NCBI GenBank assembly: GCA_019400425.1
Contig: JAFREE010000082.1
Coordinates: 1 to 64,000, forward strand
DNA length: 64,000 nucleotides
Direction: 5' to 3'
Origin: Hymenochaete sp. R1
Lineage: Eukaryota > Basidiomycota > Agaricomycetes > Hymenochaetales > Hymenochaetaceae
Shown here: piece after piece, positions 11,111 to 24,024 of the stretch
Position numbering within the stretch: position 1 is the stretch's first letter
How the letters are laid out: every line of letters begins with the position of its first letter
Notes under the pieces: generated by a model
The model's input: only the letters and a program-made list of their open reading frames with translations
The model's database searches: none
Told to the model about the DNA's origin: nothing
Program-made: the position numbers and the translations under genes

Positions 11111-13504
11111 TGAATGTACAAGTGGAGTAGGAGGTGGGCGGAAGGATGGAAGGAGGGCAAATAAGAAACTGCGGACTCAAAGCTTTATAGGAAACGGCTG
11201 CGTCGGTAAATAGGTACCAGAGGAGAAGCGACGCCTCGTGTGGTCTGTCACTGCACCGCAGCGTCCGTCCGGTCACCCACCTCAAGTGCGACAAGTTAGG
11301 ACTGAGCTGAGTGATCGAATCGCAAGGAAGGACAAAATGGGACTTTTATGGGGGTCGCGGAGCCTGATGTGGTGGACAATATTTATATGTACCCAACCTG
11401 AGCCGCCAACATATTCCTCCAGACGCGCAGTGGACATGAATTGAATCCCATTCGTGTGAACATCGTGAGCCGCCGCGCAAGTCTGTTGTCTTATCGCATT
11501 CGGAGAAGCGCCTGCTCACCTTGCTTTCTGATTGTCGAAAGTTACCCCGTCCCCGTCCCTTACATGTAAGAGAATCATCCTATTCGGTCTAGCCCGCAGA
11601 GGCGGACCGATCCCTCATCCCATTTGTGCCCTTTTCCGGCCATCACATTACCCCCGCGCGTTTCGTTTCGCCAGGCTCGACACAACTCCTCAGCCGAGCC
11701 TTGTCGTCCCAGAAGTAAATATGTGGCGCAAACCTTCGCATTTGCATTTTTCCAAGTCGACATCCGTGCTGCTTATCTTCTCCAGACGGCTATATCTTGT
11801 AGGGTAAGTTGGGAAGGTCTAATTTCAATTGGATCAAACAAGAAGATAGAAAGTAGCACAGTTTACCTGCAGCCTATTCCCAAGAAACGCATTAAAGTGC
11901 CTCGTGGTCATATAGAACCGAGGAGCAACACTGTTCCGCCTACGGGAATGACTTAAAGTCGATTTCGAAAGCCCTTCCCTGTCGACACAACGATCTCTAA
12001 AGGCAATCAGAGAGTCATTGGAACCAGTAACGTTATGAACATACGAACCAAATTCAGAGCAAATTTCACTGGAGAATCAGAGCACGAGGCAAAACCCGCC
12101 TTCTCCTCAATCAATATATGAAAGTAAATTATCCGAATTTCTCAATGAAAAAACACTGAATGCCCACTCTTGCGGAGCTGTCGTTCTCTTGCCTTACGTT
12201 GCTCCACATAACCACAAGATTTTACGGATCGAAGGATGGATGCATCCGCATAACTCGGGCTGCTCGTGTCGACCCTCGAATTTCTTTGATGCTGCACGAG
12301 ACATCAGCTTCCTGGACGTAGCGGCGCCATGACTCTTCTCATTGCGTTCCCGCCGTAGAACCAGCTGAGAGGAACCACCAGGAATGTCATACGGCCTTAC
12401 CTTGAATAGTCAACACACAAAACCCGGTTTGAGCTTGAGAATTGGCTCTCAAGCAGACCAGGAAATCCTGTGAGTCGGAGCACCACGTCCGATAGAATAA
12501 TTGTAACAGACCCTAAGTCATCCTGACAGCCCCGAGACCGCTAAAGGACTGGGACACGAGGAAAGCAAGACTCCTATCAAAGCAAGAACGTTTGGTGGCG
12601 TCAAGTTGACTCTATCAGAGGCGATCATGAATCCATTCCACGTACTCAGAACATGTGCTCTTGTTGGATGCGTTCACGCCGATGAAGACGCATTCAGGCC
12701 AATTTTTGAATACACTAGGATCGGATATTGATGAGAATATGACTCGATCAAACATACGTGCTGATAATCATGAGATAGCCGCTGACGGTCATAGCAGGAG
12801 ACCTGAAGAAATCGAAGCATTATCACCCAAGAAGACGAAAAGGCAGACTCAATTAAACAACCAAGGCAGTACATTCGGTGCATGATCCCTTCAAGAAGCA
12901 TAGACGAGACGATAGTTGGATAGGCGCCGAGTCGTTGATTATCCTTCATCCAGACCAGATTGAGACGAATAAAATCAGACGGGCGCCATTAACACTGGAA
13001 GATGCCGGTGTAGTGATGATCATCTGGTTTTCGCGAACATTAAAGAAAATGAAGGCAAGAGTATGTAAAAATTAAGGCTGTTAGAAATGAGAACGTCGTG
13101 GTTGAAGAAAGAGATTCATGAGAAGAGGACAACAAGCTAATCGATGGATTTCGATCGATATGATCTTGGTTTAGGGCCGGCAAGTTACAAGCACAAGCAC
13201 CCGAACCGCTAGCGTTATGCAACAAACGAAAGAAGGTCTTCATACTATTCAAAAGCAAAGTCGTCGATTAATGAGCGGGATACTACTTTAATCATCATCG
13301 CTGAGTGGATTAGGGGAACGTGACAAGGTCCTCACCCCCTCATGTCGATTCAAAGGTCTGGAACCAAAAATGGGAGAACAAATTGAACATATGCATGCTT
13401 GGATTAGACTTGACGCATGCTCTGCGACCTTTCCGGCGAAATATGCGGTCGTAAATATTATGGCGGGTGTTCAAATAAGTATATAAGATTTGCAAGTTAG
13501 AGTT
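11111..13504. other. 2.4 kb intergenic region
   Basis: Upstream of the BCS1-like gene and downstream of SYS1. Open frames here are short and show no domain or splice logic. I see no transposon signature. Confidence 0.45.
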
Positions 13505-14380
13505 CTAATCCATGCGAGATCCCTGAGGTGGTCTAGTGCGTGTTCCCATCTCGATCTCCTCGGCGTCGACGGTCGATTGCGTAGTTTGTAGGCCCTCTTG
13601 CATCTCTCGTCTAACACATAATTGTTCGGCGGCGATAACGGTAGTGGCAGTCCCGAAAGTCATAACTATCCAAACGAACAATGACGTAGGTAATGATCCA
13701 GAGTAGTACGTGGTGAGAACCAGGTGAATTAACAACAAAGTTAATGTGAAATCGAGCACAAGTCTTGGTCGTCTGATGAAGGTGAAGATGTAGAAGACAC
13801 TGGCGGGACGTCATGAGAAGGATGTGAAGATTAGAGCCGAAACTTTACTTACTCTGCTGCAGAGGCTGCCAGCCAGCAAAAGGCGACAACCCATCCCCTG
13901 AGGGAGTTTGTCCGACCATCCCACTGGTAGTACGTGTTAGTCCCTCCTTTGAAAGGGTCTATCCAGGTTCCCGTCCCAACTTTCTGCCCTCCACTATAGG
14001 CACCTCGGAAGACACTCCATCCTCTCCTATCATCTCCCTGAAGCCCGTGAACGGTTGGCCACCCAGCCATCTCCCGCCAGTCCATCACCATACCTGAACA
14101 GACTATGAGCCTTCATTACTTTAAATACAAGGGTGCTTTGCCTACCGACATTCAGCGCTCCTCCCTCATAAGCCAGCGCATTCGGTTCGGCGAAGACCCA
14201 AAGAAGAGGAGGTATAAGAAGAGACAATGTCAAGTAGTGCAAAGTTTGCAGGGAGACAATCTACACAATTGTTTTCTCCATTAAATCGTTTTCGCGAAAC
14301 AAAGAAGTGGAACAGCCCACTTGAGAAACTATGAGGACAGGATCCCAACCAAGGAGGGCTCGCTTGGATTGAGAGCTCAT
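13505..14380 (-). CDS. SYS1: SYS1 family Golgi membrane protein
   Basis: Integral Golgi protein that in yeast and animals recruits the Arl3/ARFRP1 GTPase to the trans-Golgi. Four exons (14380-14321, 14260-14146, 14093-13853, 13799-13505) sum to 711 nt, 236 aa. Four hydrophobic segments are visible: VSLQTLHYLTLSLLIPPLL, a loop with EGGALNVGMVMDWREMAGWP, then GWVVAFCWLAASAADVFYIF, LVLDFTLTLLLIHLVLTTYY and SLFVWIVMTFGTATTVIAAE. The stretch RRPRLVLDFTLTLL and the ending AEQLCVRREM are highly typical of SYS1. It is divergently paired with the dipeptidyl peptidase gene across about 280 bp. Confidence 0.93.
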
Positions 14381-14561
14381 AATAGTATTGCAAAGGCTAA
14401 TGACCTTCCAGATGAGATAACCGTGAGTGATTGAGACGTTCAAGCAGGCCGTAATCCTTGAGCGATAGAGTAGCGGGAGCGCGAAATGGTTAGGGAGTTA
14501 CGGTGACGGTGAAGACGTTTGAAGCACTTCAAGTTGTAGTCCGATACGGACGGACTCAAAA

Positions 14562-14569
14562 TCACGTGA
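14562..14569. promoter_or_regulatory. TCACGTGA palindrome (E-box) in bidirectional promoter
   Basis: Perfect 8-bp palindrome containing CACGTG, about 90 bp upstream of the dipeptidyl peptidase ATG and about 180 bp upstream of the SYS1 ATG. CACGTG is the core of bHLH sites (Cbf1/Pho4/USF type). The same 8-mer recurs upstream of HUA1. Confidence 0.5.
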
Positions 14570-14659
14570 CAAAGCGTGGGAGGACGCAGTACTGGTGCTC
14601 GGCGTACCGTTATACGCCGTCGAACCTTTCCTCCGCGCTGCGATCTGAAAGCTGCTGGA

Positions 14660-17600
14660 ATGTCGCCCAGCGGCTATTCTCGTCTTTCGAGCTCAGAGGA
14701 AGATGTGTATCAAGAAGACTTGGTAGCGGAGCAGGGTTCTGAGGCCCCTTCAACGGAGGATGCGAAGCAGACATTAAGACCACACGTATACTACAACGAT
14801 GGGCCTTTTGACGCACCGAGCTCGGAGAGTGAAGACGAAACTCTTTTAGAAAAAAACGGAAGAGTGTCCCCCGGAACAGCCGAGAGGGGTTTTGCGGTCT
14901 CCGAATTGCCCTTCTCTGCCCCCAAGGTGCGTGATCTGTAAATAAACTATTCATGGCTCACGTCTGACTTTCCGTGTAGAGGAGATTTCATAACCTAAGA
15001 TGCTTGCTCATCACTCTTGGTTCTCTCATTTTCATGGCCATGATGATCGGTATCTTTGCTGCGAGAACCTACAGAGGAAGCGCCTTTACTGTACTGCGTG
15101 GGTCGAAACCTCTGACGATGGACCATGTCTTCAACGGAACATTCTATGCCCAACGTAGCTCAGTGCGGTGGATACCTGAAGGTTAGTTCATTTGTATAAT
15201 ACTTATGGAATCGGAATTTCTAATTTTTCCGTTCTAGCTGGTGATGGTGTGTATGCTGAAATGGATACGCACCGAGGCGTAATCACTTTGATGGATCTGA
15301 AATCTAACACTTCGCGAGACTTGGTAGCGCTGAGTGACATCAAAAATGTACTTACCTCTACGGAACTTTTCTATGGACTGTACTCACTCTTACTTAGCCC
15401 AACGGCTCTCCTTGGGCAATCGGGGAGTGGAAATTGTCCCCGGATATGCAGTATATACTTGTGAAGACCGACTACAGAAAGGTATGGGATACCACTACAG
15501 TATACATTATAGGCTGACCGTCATATTCCCACTTCAGCAATGGAGACATTCGTCATTTGGCAATTACTTTATACATAACATAGATGCAAAAACTACCTTC
15601 CCCATCATTGAACCGTCCCAACCTCCTCAAACAACGTTCGCGACTTGGAGCCCAACAGGACACTCCATTGCTTTTGTCCATGCAAACGACCTATACATCC
15701 TTCCCAATGCCCAATCTTCCACATCCCCAATTCGAGTCACGACGACTGGGTCTGAAACGCACTTCAACGGCGTTCCCGATTGGGTGTACGAAGAAGAGGT
15801 CTTCTCAGCCGATTATGCGCTTTGGTGGTCGCCTGACTCGCAAAGGATTGCCTTCATTGAGAGTGACGAGACGAATGTTGATGTATACACGTTTCCCATC
15901 TACAACCCGGACAGTGACGCACATGCTGTACACCCATACACCGAAAATGTTGCGATGCGTTATCCGAAACCAGGTTATACAAACCCCACAGTGGATGTGC
16001 ACATGTTCGACCTGAACGGGTTTTTGAGTGGTGTGGATTCCGGTGGGCTTGATAGAGTTGAAGCGCATTTGTCGCGGCTCTCGTGGGAGCCTCGGCGATC
16101 GTCGGACGACTCTATCATCATGGAAGTAGCGTGGATTGGCTCAGATGACTTGGTTGTGAAAGAAGTCAACAGAGCTGCCAGCGATGGCGTTGTTGTCCTT
16201 TTCAATGCAACGGATGTGTCTGTGGTGAGCTCTGAAATCCGCGGAACCGTTATCAGGCGCTTGGGCAAAGATGGCGAGGAGGGAGACGATGGTTGGATTG
16301 ACAGCGTAAGAGGTCACACTTTATAAACAGTCACCTTTCTCAATCATACGACTCTCTTTCAGCGTCAAAGTATAGTTCCTTTGACTCCGGCACTCACTGC
16401 CAGTCTCGGTATAGCTAGCCCTGCATATCTGGACCTTGTGAATGATACCGATGGCTACCTTCACGTGGCTCTTTTCTCTCCTGCTGACAGCAGCGAACCA
16501 AAGTTCGTCACCAATGGTAAATGGGAAGTCGTGGGTGACATCCTTGGTATGGATGCGCAAGGCATAGTGTGAGCCCGCTTCCTTAGATTCCTATATTCTA
16601 TTTACTCAAGAGTATTATGAAAATTTAGTTATCTTGCCGCAGCTTATCCTACCTCGATTGAACGAACCATTTTCGCGGCACCTATCCCTTCTATGAGTTC
16701 GACGGAATCGGATCGCCTGACAGAGCTCACAGCTTTGACAGATACATCAAATCCTGCATGGTATGAGGCCGACTTCTCGCCTAACGCTGGTTTCTACCTC
16801 CTCGGTTACAGAGGGCCAAACGTCCCTTGGCAGAGTATTTTCAGAACGGACGTGTCTCGATCAGGCAAGAGAATACATGTACTTGACATGACACTAAACA
16901 CTTACCTGTTCATCTCAGAGTTCGAGATCAAGTTACACGATAATGCACAGCTCAATACGACCCTATCCGAATATCAGAGGCCGATGGTGGTGCATTCAAC
17001 AATCGAAGTTGATGGATATGGTAAGTTTCCCTCAATGTCGTCTTCACTTTCCCGCTCATTTCTTCGCCCGTAGAGCTCAATGTCATGGAGATGATTCCTC
17101 CCTTCTTTGACGATTCCGGCCGTACAAGGTATCCTGTACTCTTCCGCGTATACGGCGGCCCCGGATCTCAAATGGTCCACACGCGCTTTGAGGCTGACTG
17201 GCACTGGTACCTCGTCTGTTCTCTCAAGTACATCGTCGTTGTAGTCGACGGACGTGGTACGGGCTTCAAAGGCCGGAGTTTGAGGAATCCAATCCGAGGT
17301 GATATGGGCCACTGGGGAACGAAAGACCAGATTGAAGCAGCAAAGTGCGTTTCATATTCAAAAGTAAGAGCGTATGTCTCGCTGATTCTACTTATTCAGG
17401 GTTTGGGCAGCCAAGCCATATGTTGATCCGAAACGTATCGGTATCTGGGGCTGGGTGAGCGAATTCTGATGTTGCTTCAAAGGCGGTGGCTGATGCATCA
17501 TGCAAGTCGTACGGTGGATTCATGAGCTCCAAAGTCGTTGAAGCAGACGCAGGTGTTCATTCTCTTGCCATGGCTGTCGCAGTGAGTTGATTCCGTTTCA

Positions 17601-18042
17601 TATGAGCATGGTAATATTTTAATCCTCCAATGCCATAGCCTGTGACAAGCTGGCGGCTATATGGTACGTCCCACTCTTACTTAGTTCTTGTTTCCTCGTT
17701 CTAACATTTATATCAGACTCCATCTATACCGAACGATACATGTCAACACCCGCCCTTAACCCATCAGGTTACGAGGTCGCATCCATCACCAACACCAGTG
17801 GTTTCCGCAACGCCCATTACGCCCTCGCGCACGGCAGCGGCGACGACAACGTGCATTTTGCAAATTCAGCACACTTGCTCGATATGTTGACACGCGACCA
17901 GGTGCGAGGATTCCGGTTTAGGATGTTCACGGATAGCGACCATTCGATTGGGACGAGGGGTGCGTACCGGGAGTTGCATGAGTGGATGACGTCGTTCTTG
18001 TTGGAAATGTGGGGGATAGGCGGGAAACGGAGACAGTGGTGA
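14660..18042 (+). CDS. Type II membrane dipeptidyl aminopeptidase (DPP IV family, S9B)
   Basis: Serine exopeptidase that removes X-Pro or X-Ala dipeptides; related to yeast Ste13/Dap2 and Aspergillus DapB. Twelve exons sum to 2781 nt, 926 aa. A cytosolic N-terminus of about 95 residues precedes one membrane anchor (CLLITLGSLIFMAMMIGIFA). The beta-propeller includes WSPTGHSIAFVHANDLYI and PDWVYEEEVFSADYALWWSP, where the double Glu binds the substrate amino terminus. The hydrolase domain carries the triad: Ser in GWSYGG (exons 9/10 join inside it), Asp in GSGDDNVHF, His in DSDHSIGT. Oddity: between WQSIFRTD and FEIKLHDN the frame holds extra residues, and an 84-nt in-frame intron starting near 16832 is possible. 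Confidence 0.93.
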
Positions 18043-18348
18043 TGATGAGGGCTGTGCCTTTCTTGTATCATAAAATTAATTTATATTCAGGAATTTCTTT
18101 GAAGGAAGCTTGCTTTCTCATGGTTCTGTTCATGAGGGTGCAACTAACCACTTCATTCTAAAATCGAAGACAATGAGGTATAGAAATAATCGACAGTTGT
18201 ACAATACATCCGAGAAACGAGAACAAGTCATGATTTGGCGTAAGATCCCAACTCATGACCACGCAGTGAGTATTAATCGTAATAAGAGTTAATAATCCAA
18301 AAGCCCCAAAAGAAGCAGAAGCAACAGCGTTGCGATAACGATATTTTT
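18043..18348. other. Convergent 3' region
   Basis: Short region between the stops of the dipeptidyl peptidase (+) and ERG1 (-). Nothing recognised. Confidence 0.5.
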
Positions 18349-20369
18349 TCACCGAAGTTCGCTCCAAAGGGGTGGTCCGAAGACGACACAAGCGGTCCAG
18401 AACTATCGAAAGAGCGCAGCCGTCAGATTGATTTTGGAAACAAAATTAGACAAAGGAAACGGTCACTAACCACGCGGATAGCCTTGATCAACAACCATGG
18501 ATATTCTTCAATACCTGGTCGCTTCGTGATTTCTTTCCTTGTACCACCGGGTCCGAGAACGGCCACCGTCCTGGGATGTGTGAACATAACCCAGATGCCA
18601 TAAAATGCGACGGCGAAGAAGTGGGCAAAGAGCATAAAACGGTCTGCGGAAAGGCTTTTGAAAGCGAGGTGGATAGAAGGGATAGATAAGGTGTCAGCAA
18701 CTCGTAGTCGGGTCGCGAGAATTTGCATAAGGTAACAGGGAAGGGAGGAAGGGGAAATCGGGCTTGGGAGAATTTGCAGCGGAGAGCCAAGAGGGGGATG
18801 AACTGCTTACCCGGACAAAAGGGAAACAGGTTCCCGAACGCAGCGACCGCCGAGTTCGAAGTACTTGAAGCAACCGGTTCGTAGCACTTCCAGGTCTTCG
18901 TCTGAGGTAACCGTATCCGTATAAAGAGTGGGTTCACAGCATCACGGCATCACGACAGCGGTCAACGGAAATCGATAACGATACATCGAGTAACAATCGA
19001 CAACAACACAGATTCAAATGTGTGCGTGTAATAGTACATGTGAGTGCGTGACGGTGGAAAGTATGGGGAGACAAACAGACATCAGCGTTATAGGTCTTGA
19101 CTGATGTAATACAAAGAATGAGACAGACCCTCAGCGCCAAACAGGTCGTAGAGCGCTATGCTTAGAATGTTGATCGTCGACCCGAGCGGTTTTCGGGACC
19201 AGTGCCACGAATGCAGGATCTGCGAGATAAAGGCCCAGTCGTCGAAGTGAGGTACGTTTCGAAGGAGGTCGGTCAGAATAACGACGTCGTTGAATGCAAC
19301 CGTCATGCCACCTGATGCACGTACAGGAGAATTGTGTGAGAAAAGAAGAGCAAAGTAGGGTCTAGAGCTTACCTCCGGTGAGAGGATGCCTCATATTCCA
19401 GGAGTCTCCGACAAGAATAACGCCCTCCTTTGATTGCTCTCCGCCCTGCTCTACAGGGGGTAAGAAGGAATTGGGCATGCGACGAAGTCTTTCCCTCTGA
19501 AGCGAGTCCATGATAGCCGGTTGAAGGTTCTCAGGTAACGAAGGGACTACTCTGTCGATAATGTGCTCCTGTAAGAATGTAAAGTCAGTACAATAGTCCG
19601 CTAGATCTCTTACAGTACTTGCCTTCAAGTCGGAGGGTAAAGGTGCTTTGATGTCGATGAGAATGCGAGTGTCGTGTTCTCCAATCTGATAGAGCAGTAC
19701 AGGTCCCGAGCCTTTAACAAGAGCGACCGTACCGTGTTTATCAATGGGAAGGTTGACGTCCTTCAGAATAGCACCGACGAAGTAACTGCGAGTGAGTGGT
19801 TTCTCAAACGCCTCGCCCATCACCTCCGACCGGAAATTCGAGAAACAGCCATCTGCGACCAGCACGAGAGGGGCATTGAACCTCTCTTTGGCTTCACCCT
19901 GTTCCGTTTTGCGGGTCACGTACACGCCATGAACTCGGTTGGATCCATCGGCAGTGATGAGTTGCGTGACGGTAGCCTCGATACCTTCGACTCCCTTCGC
20001 CGCAAGAGCCTTCTTTCGCAAAGCTTGAATGAACTTGCCATGGTGAAATGACCGGCCTTCTTGTCCGTCAGGGTAAGGTATATGCACTGTCTTGTCGTCT
20101 TTTACAACGCAGTAGCCGCGAACAGGCACCGCGTCAATGCCTACGAGACATTCCTCCATGCCTAGTTTGCGAAGAGCGGCACACCCTCCTGGTTGGAGAA
20201 GCTCTCCCACAATGCGGTCTGGTTCGGCGAAAGAGCGCTCTAGTAAACCTATACGGAGTGGTTTTCGCCGGGAGGCGGCGGTGATAGTAGAGAGGCCTTG
20301 TGCGAGTGCGCAGCCCGCGACACCAGCACCGACGATGAGGACATCGTAAGAATTTTCTCCCTTCGTCAT
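18349..20369 (-). CDS. ERG1: Squalene epoxidase (squalene monooxygenase)
   Basis: FAD-dependent monooxygenase that converts squalene to 2,3-oxidosqualene in ergosterol synthesis, at the ER. It is the target of allylamines. Six exons (20369-19614, 19568-19373, 19311-19129, 18901-18811, 18654-18471, 18402-18349) sum to 1464 nt, 487 aa. The N-terminal dinucleotide fold is DVLIVGAGVAGCALAQGL. ELLQPGGCAALRKLGME and the FAD motif VILVGDSWNMRHPLTGGGMT follow. The C-terminus has FAVAFYGIWVMFTHPR and ends with the membrane stretch VFWTACVVFGPPLWSE. An in-frame ATG at 20513 would add a hydrophobic leader; I prefer 20369 because MTKGENSYDV directly precedes the FAD fold. Introns of 227 and 156 nt are longer than usual here. 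Confidence 0.95.
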
Positions 20370-21041
20370 GCCGATCCAAGTAGATAGAGGTCCGTCGCTG
20401 TCGTGATAGAGAAAGAGGGGGATTGGGGATGAGATATGTGTGTAGAGGACGGCAGCGACGTGTGTGAGCTTAAAGCTGGAAAGAAAGAGGCGAGAAAAGC
20501 ATCTGGCTAACAAAAAGTCGTCTCATTCCGTCGATCCTCAATTATATCGGACAACGCGAATTTCCCGACCATCCGTTCACTTCCGTCCCAGATTCACTTA
20601 CTTACTGTCACTATCCGTGTTTTCGTACAGAAAATCCGATCATTTTATAGAGGGAAAATTTAGGCAGATTTGATTCGAAAACACATGTCTCATTAGAGTA
20701 GCTTTTTGTGAGGAAGAAAGCCTTTCGTACGTTCATTCTCACCGGCTCGGTCAGATGCTCCCATTGACGATAAATAATATCGGAAGGACACTTCGATCCG
20801 GTCCTCGCCGCATACTCAACCGTCACAAGCGTACCCAGAGACGACCCACTCAGAAACACACGACATATCGATTGCGAAACAGACGTGAATATATAGTAAA
20901 GATAAATACCAAAACGATGAGTGCGAAAGTAATGTGCTCGAACCCAAGATCCAAGAGTTGCAGATGTTGTATGCGATATGAGTGAACAAAAAAGAAATAA
21001 AGGAATGTATCTGTCCGCGCCACTGAATCCACACCCATCGT
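20370..21041. other. Intergenic between ERG1 and laccase
   Basis: Holds the ERG1 promoter and laccase 3' UTR. I see no additional gene. Confidence 0.5.
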
Positions 21042-23924
21042 TTACGGGAGACCGGCATCAGGGAGGCCCCCGTCTGGATCAAACTGGTCGTAAGTAGGGC
21101 ATAGATTTTCCCAATCAGCTTAACAATAGGGGTTCAGCATATGAAAGATATCTCAATGCGATATTAAAGATACGCACAAGTGACGGGGTCAGCGGCCGCG
21201 ACGTCTGGGGTATCTTCTGCGAATACGACGGCCAAGCCACTGCGCGGTGATTGTGAGTACCATCATTCTGCTCGGACGTGATGAAAAGTAACCAATGACT
21301 TACCCAGATAAATGCCAGTCAATATGACCTATTGTACGACATGTGAGTTAGAGTACGTGAGTACACAAAATTTTGTACCAGTGTTACTCACAATGCAAAA
21401 ACCAAGGTCCGGGGTTGTTAGTGTCGAATCTGCACACGATTTGATGGTTAGAGTCAAGGATATCGAGGAAAACAAAGCTAGCAAACCTGAAAGTAACGTT
21501 GTCTCCAAAATTACCGATATTAACCGTGTCCCTCTTGATAGGGTTCACATAGTTAAGCGATGAGTTACCCGCGACGCGAACAACATCGAAATTATGCCCG
21601 TGTAAGTGCATAGGATGCTTTAACCGATCATAAGCGGAATAAAGCAATGCGACATTGTGTGTATGCTCACTGGGAAATTCCCTGGGAAATTCACTTCCAC
21701 GGTCTTGTTCGGGGGGAGATAGTAGATAGAACCATTCGGCATGATACTTCCAGGTTGGACCGCACCACTGAGGATTTGCAAGAGGACCGGAACCGATGGA
21801 GGGATGAAAGACACGTTGTTGATGGTGTAGTTGCCGCTGACAGCATCCTTGACGATGTTGATAGCAATATCAACGTCGGCTCCTCCAGGGAATGGCTGTC
21901 CGGGCTAGAGGCGGATTAAGAAAGACGTTTCATGACATGAGTAAAGGCGGTAACTTACAGCGCCGGGATCTTCCAGAGGCTGAAAGAAAATCAGTAAGTC
22001 TTGAGCTCCTCCCGATATGCTTTGGGGCTACGTACAACGATATCGGCCTCGTTGAGGGCCACTGGATTGGCAATGGCCGTAGAGGTCGGATCAGCCTCGG
22101 GAGCGCCATCGTACCGCAGAATAGCAGAGTTCAGACCTACAACGAATTCTGAGTGTTTTCAAAATACGGGTGATTTGAGCCGCATAAACCCACCACCACC
22201 GGTACTAGCGTCACCATCACCACGCAATGGAATAGCGCGTATCCCTGAACCCAATGTCAGTAACAAAATAACATAGCTATGAATATTATTAACGCACAAT
22301 AATTGTCAATTGGTTGGTCGGCAGTGACCTTTTTCAAAATTTATGTTTAGTAGGCACAAAGAATCGTATCGTCTGCACCTACAATAATGGAATATCGTTG
22401 AGCTGAAAAATATCTTAGCATTGGTTTCCCGAATATCATAAACGGCATTCTTACCTGGATCAATCTCAAGCGTGTCGATTGTATAAGGTTGGACCTCAAC
22501 ACCGTCCACTTCGATAACGGTCATATTATGTTGATCAATCGAGAATTGAAATCTGTAGCAGAATTATCACCGATTCTCGGCCTCGCCATCCCCGTCGAAC
22601 AAGGAGATACATACCCAGGAAGACAAGCCATGCTCAGGAGACGGAAACGATACCTGGCCGAGGATGAGACTCGCCACCAAAATGTAGACAGCGGGTTACG
22701 AACCTCTTTCCCTCAGTGACATTGACAACGGCCAAAGGGCTTGCAGGACCGCCAGTATAGCGCCCAAGGCCATTTATCAAAGTGGAGTTGGACACACTGC
22801 AGAACGCATGGTTGAATGAATGACTTCCCCCGAGCATGAGGTCTGTCGATCGACTCACGGATCATTCTTTCCGGGATTCCTAAAATGAATTCCGCTTCAG
22901 TACAGAGAGAATCTAATAAGGAAAAGGCAGCGCTCACGGGAATATCTGGGGTGCAACTGTATGGTACCAATCCGCAAGCGTGATGATCGTGCTCTCTGTA
23001 AAATGAACTGAGATGCATCACATTCCTCCACGGTTCTCAAGGAGACCCTACCATCATCAATATCATAGAGATCTTTGAGAGGATCGTTCGGGTCTAAACC
23101 AACGTCAATCAATGAACTCGTCTGAAGCGAAATTGTATTACATACCGTATAATACTAGGGGCCCTCTTTTCACCGGATGAAATCAGCAAAAGTCAGACGA
23201 AATCAAAATAATTGTTTACCTAAGCCCGTCACAATACTTCAAAGGAATACGCTAAGCACAGGCCTTCAAAGAACGGAAACTCGGAACCTACCTGGTTGAC
23301 ATAATGTGAATGGTACCAATAGGTTCCGGTCTGGTTCGGAACAACAAAATCGTAACTGAATTCGGAGTAAGCGTCATGGACTTATGATGGAAAGTGGGCG
23401 AGATACAGGAATGAGTGATTCGGGACAATCGGACATTGATTGACAAAGGCCACGCCATCCATGTCGTTTGAATGTGCTTGGAAGATCCCGTGCCAATGCT
23501 GAGGGAGTCTCAACTTGTCAATCGGAATCCTAAAGGAGTCCGATTACTCACAATAGAAGTTGCACGATCCAGGGTGGGATCGGTGAGGTTGTTCACCACA
23601 TTGATCTATCCGAGTCTTAAGCGGAAAGGCATAAGAAGAGACCAACGAAGACTTCACCTGGAAGTGGTCACCAACATTACCAGAGATCAATGGTCCGGGA
23701 TGCTGGCCGTTTGCGACTGTGGTACTGTGAACGCAACTTCAAGCTTCACCAGAAGTCAAAACTGGCAAGTTTACTTACGTCCGATTGTACCCATCTGGCG
23801 AAAGATTCGCATTCACGATATTTAAAGTGCGAGAGACCGTAGCACAGAATGACTCTTTGGCCATGCCAATGATGAGGAGCGAAAGCCATGAAAAACGCGA
23901 GGTTCTAGTAGAAAGAATGACCAT
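21042..23924 (-). CDS. Laccase (multicopper oxidase)
   Basis: Secreted blue copper enzyme oxidising phenols and aromatic amines with reduction of O2 to water. About twenty short introns break the gene; the joined product is roughly 525 aa. After a signal peptide, the four copper signatures of laccases sensu stricto are all present: L1 [10 protein letters not shown]2 [19 protein letters not shown]3 [17 protein letters not shown] and L4 [15 protein letters not shown]. The Cys and all His ligands are intact, and the T1 axial position appears to be Leu. L2 reads YVNQ where LSTQ is common, and L4 has SG in place of the usual EA. Other typical stretches are [19 protein letters not shown] and [22 protein letters not shown] box lies about 95 bp upstream. 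Confidence 0.93.
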
Positions 23925-24017
23925 CGCAAGACCCGATCACCTTGCGTTTTAAGGAGCGTACGTTGGATTGAGCAGTGGAGGCGCTGACAATTTGGCATAG
24001 CAAAGGCAGCCCATTGC

Positions 24018-24024
24018 CTTTATA
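24018..24024 (-). promoter_or_regulatory. TATA box of laccase gene
   Basis: TATAAAG on the minus strand, about 95 bp upstream of the laccase ATG at 23924. Confidence 0.5.
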
